DNA from: Arthrinium phaeospermum
Taxonomy: Eukaryota; Ascomycota; Sordariomycetes; Amphisphaeriales; Apiosporaceae
Direction: 5' to 3'
Length of the DNA: 64,000 bases
Assembly (NCBI GenBank): GCA_006503535.1
Contig: QYRS01000014.1
Coordinates: 248,001 to 312,000, forward strand
Shown piece after piece: positions 23,121 through 34,450 of the stretch. Position 1 is the first letter of the stretch. Every line of letters begins with the position of its first letter. A program made the position numbers and the translations under genes. A model generated the notes under the pieces. That model searched no databases and was not told where the DNA came from. It saw only the letters and a list, made by a program, of their open reading frames with translations.

Positions 23121-26100
23121 TTACATCATACCAACAGACACAAGCCTCCCATCCCCCATCGAAACCACCGTATCCCGCCCCGGCCTCGTGTACTCCTGCA
23201 GCACGCCCAGCCGGTGCGCCACGATGATGACCGTGTGCCCCTGGGCCGTGAGCTCCTCGTCGATGATGCGGTAGATGGCGGCCTCGGTCGTCGTGTCGAG
23301 CGACGACGTGGCCTCGTCCAGGAGCACAACGGGTCGCACGCCGAAGCGCTGCCGCAGGGTGGCGGCTTTGATCAGGCCGCGGCTGAGGGCGAAGAGCTGG
23401 GTTTGGCCGACGGACATTTCGGGGAACAGGGCGAGCTGGCGGTCGAGGATGTCGTCTTGTTCGCTGACGCCGACGCGCTGCCGCGGGGTGGATAGAGGCT
23501 TGGTTTTTGCGTCGTGGCTGTCCGTGGCTGCCCGGAAATGCGGCCAGAGACCGGTCCTTTCCAAGGTGGAGACGATGCTGTCTCGTGATGCCAAACCATC
23601 TGAATCCAGGTTGAACCGGACGGTCTCGTTTGGTAGCAAGAGGGGGTCTTGGGATAGCGTGACGAAGCAGCGTTGGCGCAGCAAGTCCAGGCGTACTTGT
23701 TTGATGTCGATGCCGTCGAGTTCGATGGTTCCCGACTGCAGCTCCAGCAGGCGCAGGAGGGTTAAGAGAAGGGTGCTCTTGCCACTGTTCGAGGGCAGAG
23801 TCAGTCAGTAGTAGTCGCACTGGGGATAGGGGTGATAGAGAATGGAGTCCTCAGACGTACCTGCCCGTTCGCCCAAAGATGATGAGTTTCTGGCCTGCGG
23901 AGACGTTCAGGCTCAGGTTTTGGATAGCCACCGTCTCAGGTCTAGCGGTTATGTTTGTTAGTTCCCATGAATTGGTCGTAGAAGTAAACGAATGAGACCA
24001 GTAGGGATGCGCACCGATACGACGCCGTGATATCCCTGATCACCAGCCGCCCCTCTGACGGCCAATCCCCCCGCGGCTCAAAATCCCGCGCCTCTTCACC
24101 CCTTTCCGACGGGACCGTCTCTTCTAGCGCCTTCAGCCGCGCCACGGCGCCGAGCGACGTCTCCAGCGCCGTCCAGCTCTCCACGAGCTTGAGCAGCGTC
24201 GAGTTGGCCACAAGCATGACGTTGAGCGCGATCCCGACCTGCGCGCCGGTGACGCTTTCTCGGAAGAAAACGGCGATGGCCACGGCAGTTGTGGCGATGC
24301 CGGCTGCCAGCAGGTCAAGGACAATGCCGAGCCACCGTTGCAGACAGAGAAGGAGGTATTCGGGACGCTGGGCCTTGTCGACGCAGGCGACATTCCCTTG
24401 AGCCACAGCTGTGGACCAGCCGAAGGCGCGGATTGTCTCGAGCCCCTCGAGCTGCAGAGTTGGTAAGTATGAGGCAATTACGACGACTGCAGCTGTCTCG
24501 GAGAGACTTACGGACTCCAAGAAACTAGAAAAGACTCCGGCCCGGGACTCGAGTTCGAGATATCGGAGTTGCCGCGAGGTGCGGAGATAGAGCTTCTGCA
24601 CAGCGTAAACCACTACCGCACAGAGCGGTAGCGAGAGTGCGAGCCACTTCTCCGCCAGGCAGAGGAACATCATCTGCATCAACAGCTTGAAGATCTCTAG
24701 TGTACTTGTGAGCATATATATCGTGTATCTCATAACCGGTTCCATGTTTGGGAGACTCACGAGTCACAATAGCTTGAAACGCTCCTGGCAACTGCTTATC
24801 GATCAACTGGATGTCTTGACTGAATCTTTTCCGGTATTAGTTGTGACAAGGGTTAGGTGGAGCAAAGACCTGGCGGCTTACCTGTTCAAGATTGAGCCGT
24901 TGTCGGTTTGGGAGAAGTAGGCAAGGGGCGCGCTGGAAAGTATGGGCGAGTATCAGTAGACAAATACAGACGTCTTATAAGGAGTACGGTGGAGTAGCAC
25001 AAACCCTGTGATGATGTCCAGAAGCCTCTTGTGTATCAAAGACCCGGAACGCGGGGCCAGTTGTATCAACACTGACCTTTGGCAAAGTCAGTACCATGAA
25101 ACCAAGGATCAACGTCTCAGAGCGACCTACCACATCTGCATACTAGTCGAAGCCCACGCCATAAAGGCTATGAACAGATAGCCCGAGACATAGTAGGTGG
25201 TGCTTGCACAGCCTGACTCGGTCCACATCTGAAGCCAGTACTGAGGGATGGTGATGAAGAACGCATAGGAAGCCGTACAAGCTACCACCTGACGCACGTT
25301 TGTCCGTCCGACAAATTTGAGGTAAAACCCTGTGTCACCAGTCAGCTTGTAATAGAAAGACAGTAAGTGGAGTGGGAAAGGGGAGTACCATAGAGTGCAG
25401 GATCACCGCTTTGTCTCGAGAGGTCCGCCTTGACCTCGTCCTTGGCCCGCACCTGCGTGCTGAGCGTCTTGAAGTTTTCCGACAGCACTGTGTCGGTTTT
25501 GTCACGGGCCTGATGGTCAGAAGAAAACTTGGCAATAAGGGACGAGGTGACGTGGAGGTTCCTCCAAGGCCCTTGATCCATGATACCTCCGTTGCCCAGA
25601 ATCACCACATGGTCCGCAGATGGAAAGTACTGAGCTATTCTGAGGCTTAGCGCGGTCGTTATTTGGTGCACCCAGAGTGAACATACCGGAGTTCGTAACG
25701 AGGATGACAGTAGTCTTGGACTGCCGGAGAAGACCTTTGGGGCCGAAGATGTCGTCGAAGACGGCCTGTTCCGTGTCGCCATCCAGCCCGTTGAGGACAT
25801 CATCCACGATTAGTATGTCACACTTTGCGAATATGGCGCGTGCAAGGGTCTATAAGCCTCAGATTATGTCGGGAATTGGACCATGACAGGGAGAGCTTAC
25901 CACACGTTGTCTCTGCCCACCGGACAAATTCAGGCCTCGGCTGCCAATCTGGGTCTGGTCGCCATCAACAAGAGAATCGAAATCTTGCGTTAAACAACAG
26001 GCTCTTGTGACCGCGCCGTACCAAGCCTCGTGGTCTTTATTGTTGGCATTTTCGAGGTCCCTGCCACCGTAGATGGCCTCCTTTATAGTGCCGTTGGGTA

Positions 26101-28336
26101 GCCAGGGCCTTTGAGCGCAGTATGCAGCCCGGCGTGTCGATACGCTGACAGTGCCCTCGGCTGGCACAATCTCGCCGAGGATGGCACGTATCAGGGTAGA
26201 CTTGCCGCTGCCCGTGGGGCCCGATATAATGGTCAGAGCCCCGGCGGGTACTTCGGTGTTGATTCCGCTCAATAGAGGTGGTTTGGCGCCAATGGTGACA
26301 TTGCATAATCGAACCGCCACATTTTTTCCCCCTGGTTCCCGACTGTCGGATGTGTGAGGCATTGTGTCTGCAGAGACTTCCGACAGGATCTCGCGGTGCG
26401 CATTCAAAGAAGGGCGGAGCATAAACTCCTGTATCCTGTCGAAGCCGGCGAGCGCCGCAACCGCGCGGGGGAAAATGGTCATGACCATGTTGGCCGGATG
26501 CGTGACCATACTGAGAATGGCCATCGTGGTGAAGGCGGTCTCAGTGTCCAGCCGATTACCGTGCGCCGCAGATGCCACAGCATAGAGTGCAAGGGTGATG
26601 GCCGGGGAAAAGATGCCCAGCGCATTAGCTAGAGCAGTTAACAGTCAAACTCAAGCCTGGGTTGATGAGAAGGACGTAGGCAAACTTGCGTTAGACATAC
26701 CAGACGCGTTGTAGTAAACCATTACCCATCGAAGCCTGGAAGCTGTCGAGAGCTCATGGGCACGCAGGGTTTCGATCCGCTTGTATAGGCTACTTTGCAT
26801 CCCGAGCATCTTGACCGTCTTCATGGCGCCTAGCATGGAACTCGTGGCCGCTATGCGATCCTGTGTGGCGGAATTCCATGCTTTCTGGCCGGGTTGAAGA
26901 TTCTTGGCCACGAAACGGCTCACATGTGAGCACACTACTCGTATTAGCAGTACGAATAGAAATGACAATTGTCAGTGGGAGAGTGGCTAACAGTAGATCA
27001 GAAAAAGGGGAAGCGGCCATATCCAGCCAACTTGGCCCGCCAGCAGTACGATACCAATCAGGACTTCCACGACCTGAGCCCATGTCTCGTGGGTCATCTC
27101 GCCGATGCCGTCGAGGCTCTCTGCATCAGTACTCATAAGAGTGGTGGTCTCTCCGTTATCGCTAGCCAAACTGGGTGATGTCATAGTCTTCGCGTGTATG
27201 AGTCCAATTAGTGCACTGCAAGTCGCAAGTTTGAGTCTGTTGATACGATGTTGATATGCGGCCGTAGATATCTGAGGCATTTTAGTATCGTAAGAAATGG
27301 TACCGAAAGAACGTGCCTTACCGCAAGGCCGACATAAATAACGACGGCTCCAAGTACGAGCTTGAAGCTACGACGGTCTTCAGCATCTTCTGGGTAAGCA
27401 GCAACATATCGGATAGTCTCTTTTATCAGAGATGGTTGGCAGTACCGGAACACAATTAACAAGGTGCGTGGCAGTAAAGCCGCAAGGAACGGCTCTCTCA
27501 CAGAGCAAAACAAGGCCCAGTGCAGGGTATACTTGGTTTCCGGCTTGTCTGGTCCAGTCAGGACCAGAGACCGGGAGCTTCAGGGGCCCTCCAACTTACC
27601 CCTTTGCGACCACCAATAAATCATCAACCCCCTGTAACGTTTGGGTGCCATATCCCGGCTCAGGACCGGCATATCCTGTTCGGACAGAATTCTGGTATAC
27701 CCCCGGGCAAGAACGGGATTGACCCACGCGAACACGGCCCTGTTGAGAATGCCATGGCGTTCCTCGGGTGACAAGGGACGGCCATCTTTGTCGGACGCTG
27801 GGCTTTTGGTCCGTAGCTCGAGCGCCAGTAAGCACGCATGGCCCAAGCAGCGAACGAGCACGACACGATGGGGTCCAGGGGCCAAGGGGTCATCGACTAG
27901 GTTCCAAAGGAAAACGGCATCGGTGATAATGGATGCGAAATAGTAAAGCGTGGCTACGTCCGATGGCCCGGACCCCCTGTACTGCTCAACGAGGAGCACC
28001 AGAAGGAGAGCAGAAGCAGCCCAGCCAGACATCACCAGCGAGACTAGACTACGCCATTCATAGGGTGTCTTCACACCGAGAGCTTTGACCAAGTACCTGT
28101 TATGAACCATGAAAAGCGAGATGGCGATTGCCTGTTGGCGAGGTAAGCGACAGTCTCTTGACATACGTTGACAGGCAGGGGGTGCTGACCAGTTTTAACC
28201 ATCCCTCTGCACGTGGCGACTTGCGGATCGGTGAGCCTTCCAGCAGCAGATGCACTCGAAAGATGAAAGCTGTGGAGAAGGCGATGGCAAATATAGTGGT
28301 TGCAGCATGTAGAACAGCAGCCTCTGTCCCGACCAT
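23121..28336 (-). CDS. ABCC-type (MRP-like) multidrug ABC transporter
   Basis: A long intron-rich gene of about 1,400 residues with the order TMD0-TMD1-NBD1-TMD2-NBD2. NBD1 has Walker A GPTGSGKST (about 26.2 kb), signature LNLSGGQRQRV (about 25.9 kb) and Walker B CDILIVDDVLNGLD, in which the catalytic Glu is Asp, as usual for the degenerate site of ABCC pumps. NBD2 has Walker A GRTGSGKST, split inside the Ser codon by a 76-bp intron at 23785-23860, signature MSVGQTQLFAL, Walker B VVLLDEATSSLD and H-loop VAHRLG. TMD blocks include RYCQPSLIKETI and the APLAYFSQTDNGSILNRFSQD coupling region. The stop is at 23121-23123. The start is uncertain: I chose the ATG at 28336, but the frame continues upstream without another ATG and an additional 5' exon is possible. 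Such pumps export drugs, conjugates or metabolites across the plasma or vacuolar membrane. Confidence 0.88.
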
Positions 28337-28651
28337 GGCGCCGGCGCTGCGCAGATGTGCGACTTCGAAAAGGGGGAAAGCTGCGTGGTGGTATGCCGTG
28401 GTTCTGGCCAAGCCAGAGCTGGACGTGGCCCAACAGACAAAGTCGACGAGGTGCTGGCTGACATGCCAAGATTGATTCAGCCCTGCGGGAGGGGAAGCTG
28501 CAAGCCCCCTGTCAGTGCGCCCGCACAGCTTCGCCTTGCCGATCTGCTTCCGTTGGGCGGCCTATGGAATCGCCTCGCCGTGGTGTCAAGATGTCTTTCA
28601 TTTTGCTAGCTAGTGTACAAAACGTCTAGCTCCCATGGCTACGGGCGCAGT

Positions 28652-28760
28652 TCGGGTCAATGATAGCGCCATGTCCCCTACCGACCCTCGCATTCGCTTT
28701 TGGCTCTTTCTCTAGCATTGCGGGGGGCGTGAAGATCCATAGTATGAAACGCCATCAGTA
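28652..28760 (+). repeat. diverged direct repeat, copy A
   Basis: Shares with 29037-29136 the ordered blocks CGGG, AATGATAG, CCATGTCC, CTCGCATTCGCT, TTGCGGGG, TCCAT and AAACGC, with further similarity around AAGTGG. It lies in the upstream region of the ABCC gene. Confidence 0.55.
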
Positions 28761-29036
28761 CAAGTGGTTTTCTTATGTTAGGGCCAAAATTGATGGGAAA
28801 TGTACCAGATCACTGCCCGCGCTCCAGTGTCAGCGTCGTGCATACTTGGTGGGGTCACGCAACCCAGCTCCTAGTTTGAGGGCAGTCACGGTCAATTACA
28901 GGGGCTACGCAAGCGACCTGTCGAGATGCATCACTTCAGGCCTATGGGAGGGCCAAACGCGACCCCTTGGCCCCGATAAGACTACTGTCCCTAACTTCAC
29001 TACGAAGTGTTTAGGTTCCCCGATTGCAAACACCAC

Positions 29037-29136
29037 TCGGGCGAATGATAGGCCATGTCCTCCTCCGGATCTCGCATTCGCTCATGGTGGCATTTGCGGG
29101 GCGCGCGAAAGTCCATGGGGGGAAAACGCTGTAAAT
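29037..29136 (+). repeat. diverged direct repeat, copy B
   Basis: Second copy of the roughly 100-bp unit at 28652-28760, about 385 bp further from the ABCC gene. The two copies differ by substitutions and short gaps. Confidence 0.55.
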
Positions 29137-30810
29137 GCAAGTGGGTCTTCCATAGTGCCGGACTTAATAAAATACAAGTCATCATCCAGGACCGCACCAT
29201 TCAAAACTCACGGCTCGTAGACTTTAATCGACATGTGGGAATGAGTGAGTGGACATGCATTTGACGAATGTCCTGTCGTACGCTGGAATGCTATAATAAC
29301 CCTGAGCTATAACGTTAGTGCCGATGCCCAGAAGCCAGAAACAGAAACCAGATCAGTTATACATCTCGATAAGATCTCCCCAATAGCCAGGTGAGCGATC
29401 AGCATGCCTAGATAGCAAATTTGAGCAATGTGGAGATCGGAGATGCTGCAGGTGGAATCGAGATGACGTCGAATGTTTGCTACGCTACGGCATTTTTGGA
29501 TTGTTTGTCAAAACATGCGACCCAACCGGTGCCAGGGGCTATCGGAGTAGCACCAACACAACACAGAATTGATATACCAGGCATCAAGAGGCTAGTCGAA
29601 TATGTTCAAATGGCCTGATCTTACTGAAATGCCAAGACTGGGCTGGGCTACATGATCAACCCTGTATGTTTGTTCAACTAATGGGCACTGTAAAACGGCC
29701 CTGTACCGTACGTTCAGTTCACACGTCCACATAACCTTCGTCATATCAGAACGCTAAATGATATAATCACATTGTCCAGTTGCTGGTTGCGGCTGAACTG
29801 TTACCGTGTGCCTTCGATTCTCATGTCCTGAATCGGACGTCAGTGTGACTCCTCTAACTATGGCCTGGTGAGACTCCATCTCAAGTTGGACACATATTAT
29901 GCCGTGACAAACAACCAGGGATGTCAGTGTAGTATCCTCAGGGGTAAGATCAAAAGGTTTCATCCCTTACATCGGCATATGGCAAGATTTGGCCCACGAA
30001 GACTGGGAATAGCTCAAGGCACGTGTATATGTTCTCGACGACAAGGTCTAGGCTGTTTCTAGCACAGGCAACCATGCCGCATATCCTCACCCACATTCTC
30101 AAGGTGGATCCCAAGCCAGCATCTTCATGACTGAGCCCAACGCCCCGACCAGCCTTTGCTACCCCTGTTGGCGCGTAGCGTGGTAGTAGTTGAGCCATAC
30201 TGAACACTACATACCTCTGAACCAACTGTGCCTGCGCGTTTCCACATCCCCGCATTGAATGCCGTCAAGCATGGATGCACGTCTTGAAGCAAGGGGAAGC
30301 TTCTTTCCAAAACTGTGCATGGCTGGCTCCTGTCTGACTGAAAGTCGGTTTCTCAGGAAAAGACACAACATCATCACACGCATAGCCTGGACTAACCCGA
30401 CTTTACCTGTCTTCCTAGCCCATCACAGCCTAACTAGCTGCTGCCACTCGCCCACGCCTGTGTGTATGCGGCCCGCCTGCAGGCAATACCACTCGTCTGG
30501 GCATCAGAAGTCTCTCAACCCCGTCGTAAGGGAAACTTCAACATCCACACTTGCAACTCCATTGTTCTTTCTGTGCCTTTCAAGACTCGGTAAGTGGGAT
30601 ACCTTTCTCTTATTTCTTCAATAATGTGTGCCAGAAACAGACACTTCTAAGATGCAAATGGAACGAGTGACTGAATACAAATAACGCCCAGACCTCCCTT
30701 GACGGCGATAGGGGCCGGATAAAAACCCTCCTTCCAATGAAAGAGGGAAACCGTTCCTCCATATCCGACTACACAAAAAGAAAAGGAAGAGAAAAAAAAA
30801 GAAATACCAA

Positions 30811-31938
30811 TCATGCTTCCTGTTTCTCGACCGCCTCGAACCTTTCCTCCATCCAACGCACCCGAATATCCAGGAAGTTCTTGGAGACCTTCTCTTCGGG
30901 CAATATGACCCAGTATGCATGGGGAGCCCCTTTCACCAGCCGGAGCACACACTCCTGCTTTCCGATGCTCTCGAATTTGACCAGGAGTTCCGTATCCGTA
31001 ACCTCGGAAGTAGAAACATGGCGCATTCCCAACCGCTTCATCCACGCGATCAGATCATCACACCCTGGGTCCATAGTCCCCACGTCAACAAAAACGGGGG
31101 GCAGTTGACCGAGCTCTTTGTTCGTTGCATCAAACGGGGCCATGTATTGGTTGTATTTATCGCCCACCAGGTATTCCTTTGCCTTCATTGCCATCTCCCA
31201 CATAAACTTGCATAGGCTGCCGTTGAGCCAGGGGGAAGGCTCCCAGACACGGTTCATGGAGGCCGTGTTGCAGCGCGGGTTCATCGGAGCGGCTTCTAGG
31301 AACACTCCGCATGGCTTCGGCTTCTGAGGAACATTCTTATTGATGTTCATGAGCGCAGCACCGCAGGCAAGCGTCCCGCCGGCCGACGCTCCGTACAGCA
31401 ACAGCTTCCGCTTGTCAAACTCGATACCGGAATCGTTACAGATCCAGAGGATGGCTTCGTAACAATCTCGGGCGAGCTCGTCGCCGCTGTAGTCAGGTGC
31501 CCTTCCGTACTCAACGCTGACAACGACCGCGTTGAGCTGCTCGACCCATTGTGCCCCATTCGTATGGAGCCCAACAAATCGGGTGGAGCCTGCGAAAGCG
31601 CCTCCGTGGAAGAACGGGATCAAAGGTCGTTGCGAAGCCTTGATTCCATCAGGTAGTGACATAGGCTCTAGAATAGTGACATCGATCTTGCCTGTTCTAG
31701 GTGACAAACGATCGAAACTGTCTTCCTTGATCTTGAAGGAACCCTTCTCTTTCTGCTGCTTCTCAAGATCTTCCTTGGCTTCTTTGGCTGGATTCTCTCT
31801 GGGTTCACGGATGTCCTTTATAGCATTTTCGTACGTTTTTCTCTCACGATTTACCCAATTGGGATCTTTCTCCTGACTGTCCAACTTGGCGGCAAACGCT
31901 TCCGTGTACTCGCGGCCCGAATCCTTGGGATTCGACAT
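30811..31938 (-). CDS. alpha/beta hydrolase (hormone-sensitive-lipase-like, fold 3)
   Basis: Single exon, 375 residues, ATG at 31938. After a charged, helical leader of about 80 residues comes the fold: the oxyanion HGG motif in PFFHGGAFAG (about 108-117), a nucleophile elbow YGASAGG (G-A-S-A-G), the acid in DVGTMDPGCDD, and the catalytic His in KGAPHAYW. The family is esterases, lipases and arylacetamide deacetylases of the HSL group; the usual elbow there is GDSAG, so Ala in the second place is a small deviation. No signal peptide, so it is probably cytosolic. It lies between the ABCC pump and the P450 gene, which would suit a detoxification or modification role, but the substrate is not predictable. 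Confidence 0.88.
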   Translation of the reverse strand: MSNPKDSGREYTEAFAAKLDSQEKDPNWVNRERKTYENAIKDIREPRENPAKEAKEDLEKQQKEKGSFKIKEDSFDRLSPRTGKIDVTILEPMSLPDGIKASQRPLIPFFHGGAFAGSTRFVGLHTNGAQWVEQLNAVVVSVEYGRAPDYSGDELARDCYEAILWICNDSGIEFDKRKLLLYGASAGGTLACGAALMNINKNVPQKPKPCGVFLEAAPMNPRCNTASMNRVWEPSPWLNGSLCKFMWEMAMKAKEYLVGDKYNQYMAPFDATNKELGQLPPVFVDVGTMDPGCDDLIAWMKRLGMRHVSTSEVTDTELLVKFESIGKQECVLRLVKGAPHAYWVILPEEKVSKNFLDIRVRWMEERFEAVEKQEA

Positions 31939-34450
31939 AATTGAGAAAGGGGTGCTTTGTAGGAATACACGAGGTTTTTGGTAAGACTTGACTTAGATAA
32001 CGTGTCTAAGACTGGGTATGGTGAAATGATCTCGAACGATTCGGGTCGTATGCAAATGATAACCGACTATGGCACTTCTGAAGGCTTCTGCTTTCTTCCC
32101 TTCGGATGTGTAGGCATATTGATGGCTTATATGCACTTACGCTCGACTCCTTCGGAATTCTATTCTTCTGATAACGGCCGTTGCGTTCGAACATGCTCGG
32201 GAATGTGTCTCTGGAATTCGCTTCTTCGGTTGGGTCGTGATCGATATCGGCTGTTGTTTGCGTATATGACCGGGAGACGTGGTGCCGGGGGATGGCTGGA
32301 GGAATGACGGAGGAGATTTACGGGTTTGGATCTGGCTTCAGGGAATGGACATCCTCGCTTCTACATCGTGGGAAGGAGGAATTCATTTGCCAGTGTCAAC
32401 CTTGACGATGTTGGTATCTTTGAGGTAAGCAATCCAGGAATATCGCAAAAAAGAATCCATGACATCCTATCATGCCGGCACCAGGCATGCCAATATGTGC
32501 AAACCCCATGCTGTTGTCCATCGTCTTAATCTTCATGTCTAATCAGAAACAAAATGTAAAAGCTGAATACGGAAACGAGGATCGTTTCCACGCGAGCTCA
32601 TTCCTGAGTGTCTGCCCCAGAACCAATCCAGAAGTCATGTGTGGTTGTAACAAGGAAATTCTGTGGCCCAGGCTGATCTTTCCTTCCTTCTTGTATTCGA
32701 TGCGCAAGATAACAGCAGAGTGAAGGACCTCCAATGCGCCGTCATCATGAGTCGATCACCGACACTACGTGACTCGTCTACAGTACCACGACTAACAAAG
32801 GATACGACCTCCACCTAGTTTTCTCTGATCTCCCAAAGGTCGCGGTCAGGCCGTCGCGCTCGCCTCGAGAGCGTTGTGTTCTCGCGGTGCCGGTCTGGAC
32901 CCAGATAGCCTAGGCGTCCGGCTACAGGCGAAGGCCTCTTCTCTTGCGGGTGGTGGCTGTCGCGCCGGGTTGCGAGCCCCCACTGCTACGGCTGCGAGTG
33001 CAGGACTTACTCGAGCATCCGCCCGAGGACGTCGTGGCACGTGGCCACGATCTCGTCGATGCGCGCCTGCAGCGGCGTGGTAGTAGTATTGGTGTCCTCT
33101 GTTGTCTTCTGACCGCGCAGGCGCGCGACGAAGTCATCTTCGACGTTTCTCAGGTACTCTCCGGGAGCTTCTTCTCAGGGATCTAGGTGAATATTAATTA
33201 AGTACTTAGTGTTGGTATGACCAGTTCAGGGGCTGCCGGCACTGCCAAAAGGGGCGTCACGTGCACTATGCGCACGGGCCATCATATCCTCCGTACGATG
33301 GATCTGATGGGCAAAGCCGCAGTAGACAGGTTGATCGTCCAGCAAATATACATCACCAGAATCAAAATACCGAGGTACACAGCCCATCCAACACTATCCC
33401 CAAAAGCTTCTTTATGTCGCCCCGACGTCCATCGGGAAGCCACATCGCTGCGTGTTCCTCAATGGTGAAAACATTGGCAATTGAAGCGAAGTACATTTGC
33501 TGCAGTGATATGCAGGCACTGCGGAGAAATCGGCAAATAAAGCAATCGCCGTTCCGTCAGCGCATAAGCGGCACGTGGCGTAGATTCCCGCGCACGATTA
33601 CAGTAGCCACAGGTGTCAATAAGAATGAGAGATCGTTCAGACTGCCCAATTTGGCAAAAGCTCATACGGAGTTGACAGTGGAGGCAAGGAGGATCTGTGC
33701 CCGACGGAGACCCACTGCCCACTCCGGGCGTCCGTTGGCAAGATTACTCAGCCGCCCGCCCATGTCCCGGACTCCGCTTACGCAATGCGTGCGACCCAAG
33801 TAATTATCCCTGACAGACTCGCAGAACCAAGCCCAGCCACAGAAAGTAGTCAAAACGTCTTGTGCGCCAAACAAGGGCTGCCTGGGTAGTTGACATCATC
33901 GTTGCAATGTGACATGTCGCTGAAATCGATGATGCTGCCAGACCAGTTGTTGGTTAAAACGGGATGCTGGCATCCTTATTAGTGCCAACCACAGGGATTG
34001 CTAGACCAATGGTCTCTGTTCGCATTCGCATTGCTGGTAGCGCAGGGATGGTACAGCTTTACCGAGAGGAGACGTTGGGCCTGCGTCGCGGGGAGGGGCC
34101 ACAGCCACCACCACGAAAACCGCATAGCTCGGCCTCGGGCTCGGAGCAACAGGACAGTCGTATTATGGGAAGGTGTTTCATCCGTCATCCATATAGATGC
34201 ATCGATTTCCCTCTTTTATTGTTACTCGGGTCCAGCAACTAACTCAATTACTTGCCTTTGCACCCATACTATCCTCCAACGGTTTTGGCAACAGAAGGTG
34301 TCGGGCGATTGAGAAGCAAACCAACTCTACCCATGGTGCCAGAAAGCCCCTTGCTTGATTCTACTCCAACTCTGCAGGTGCACACACCAAGTCCCCCAAA
34401 AGACTCACAGTACACGCACACAGCATAAGATAGACCTGCCCATTACCATC
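31939..34450. other. 2.5-kb intergenic region between hydrolase and P450
   Basis: Mostly featureless, with divergent promoters at each end. It holds one coding-like fossil at about 33.01-33.17 kb (listed separately). Other open frames are short and start at non-ATG codons. Confidence 0.4.
33007..33172 (-). pseudogene. orphan coding fragment (probable gene relic or lone last exon)
   Basis: On the minus strand a stop-bounded frame reads GEYLRNVEDDFVARLRGQK, then a Thr-rich linker, then ARIDEIVATCHDVLGRMLE before TAA at 33007-33009. Codons are strongly C/G-ending, as in neighbouring genes, and the peptide is helical and well balanced, unlike random frames. There is no upstream ATG in frame and I see no partner exon. 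It could be a terminal exon or the remains of a lost gene; I do not recognise the family. Confidence 0.35.

Larger units (their letters stand above)
28337..30810. other. 2.5-kb intergenic region upstream of the ABC transporter
   Basis: No supported gene. A plus-strand frame at 28660-29220 has no ATG near its start and spans two copies of a diverged direct repeat, so I do not call it. From about 29.2 to 30.8 kb the sequence shows no coding signal. The A-rich stretch near 30.79 kb lies in the 3' untranslated region of the hydrolase. Confidence 0.4.

Noticed and set aside
28660..29220. 186-codon plus-strand frame upstream of the ABC transporter
   Set aside because: No ATG at its start, composition not protein-like, and it simply spans the two direct repeat copies.
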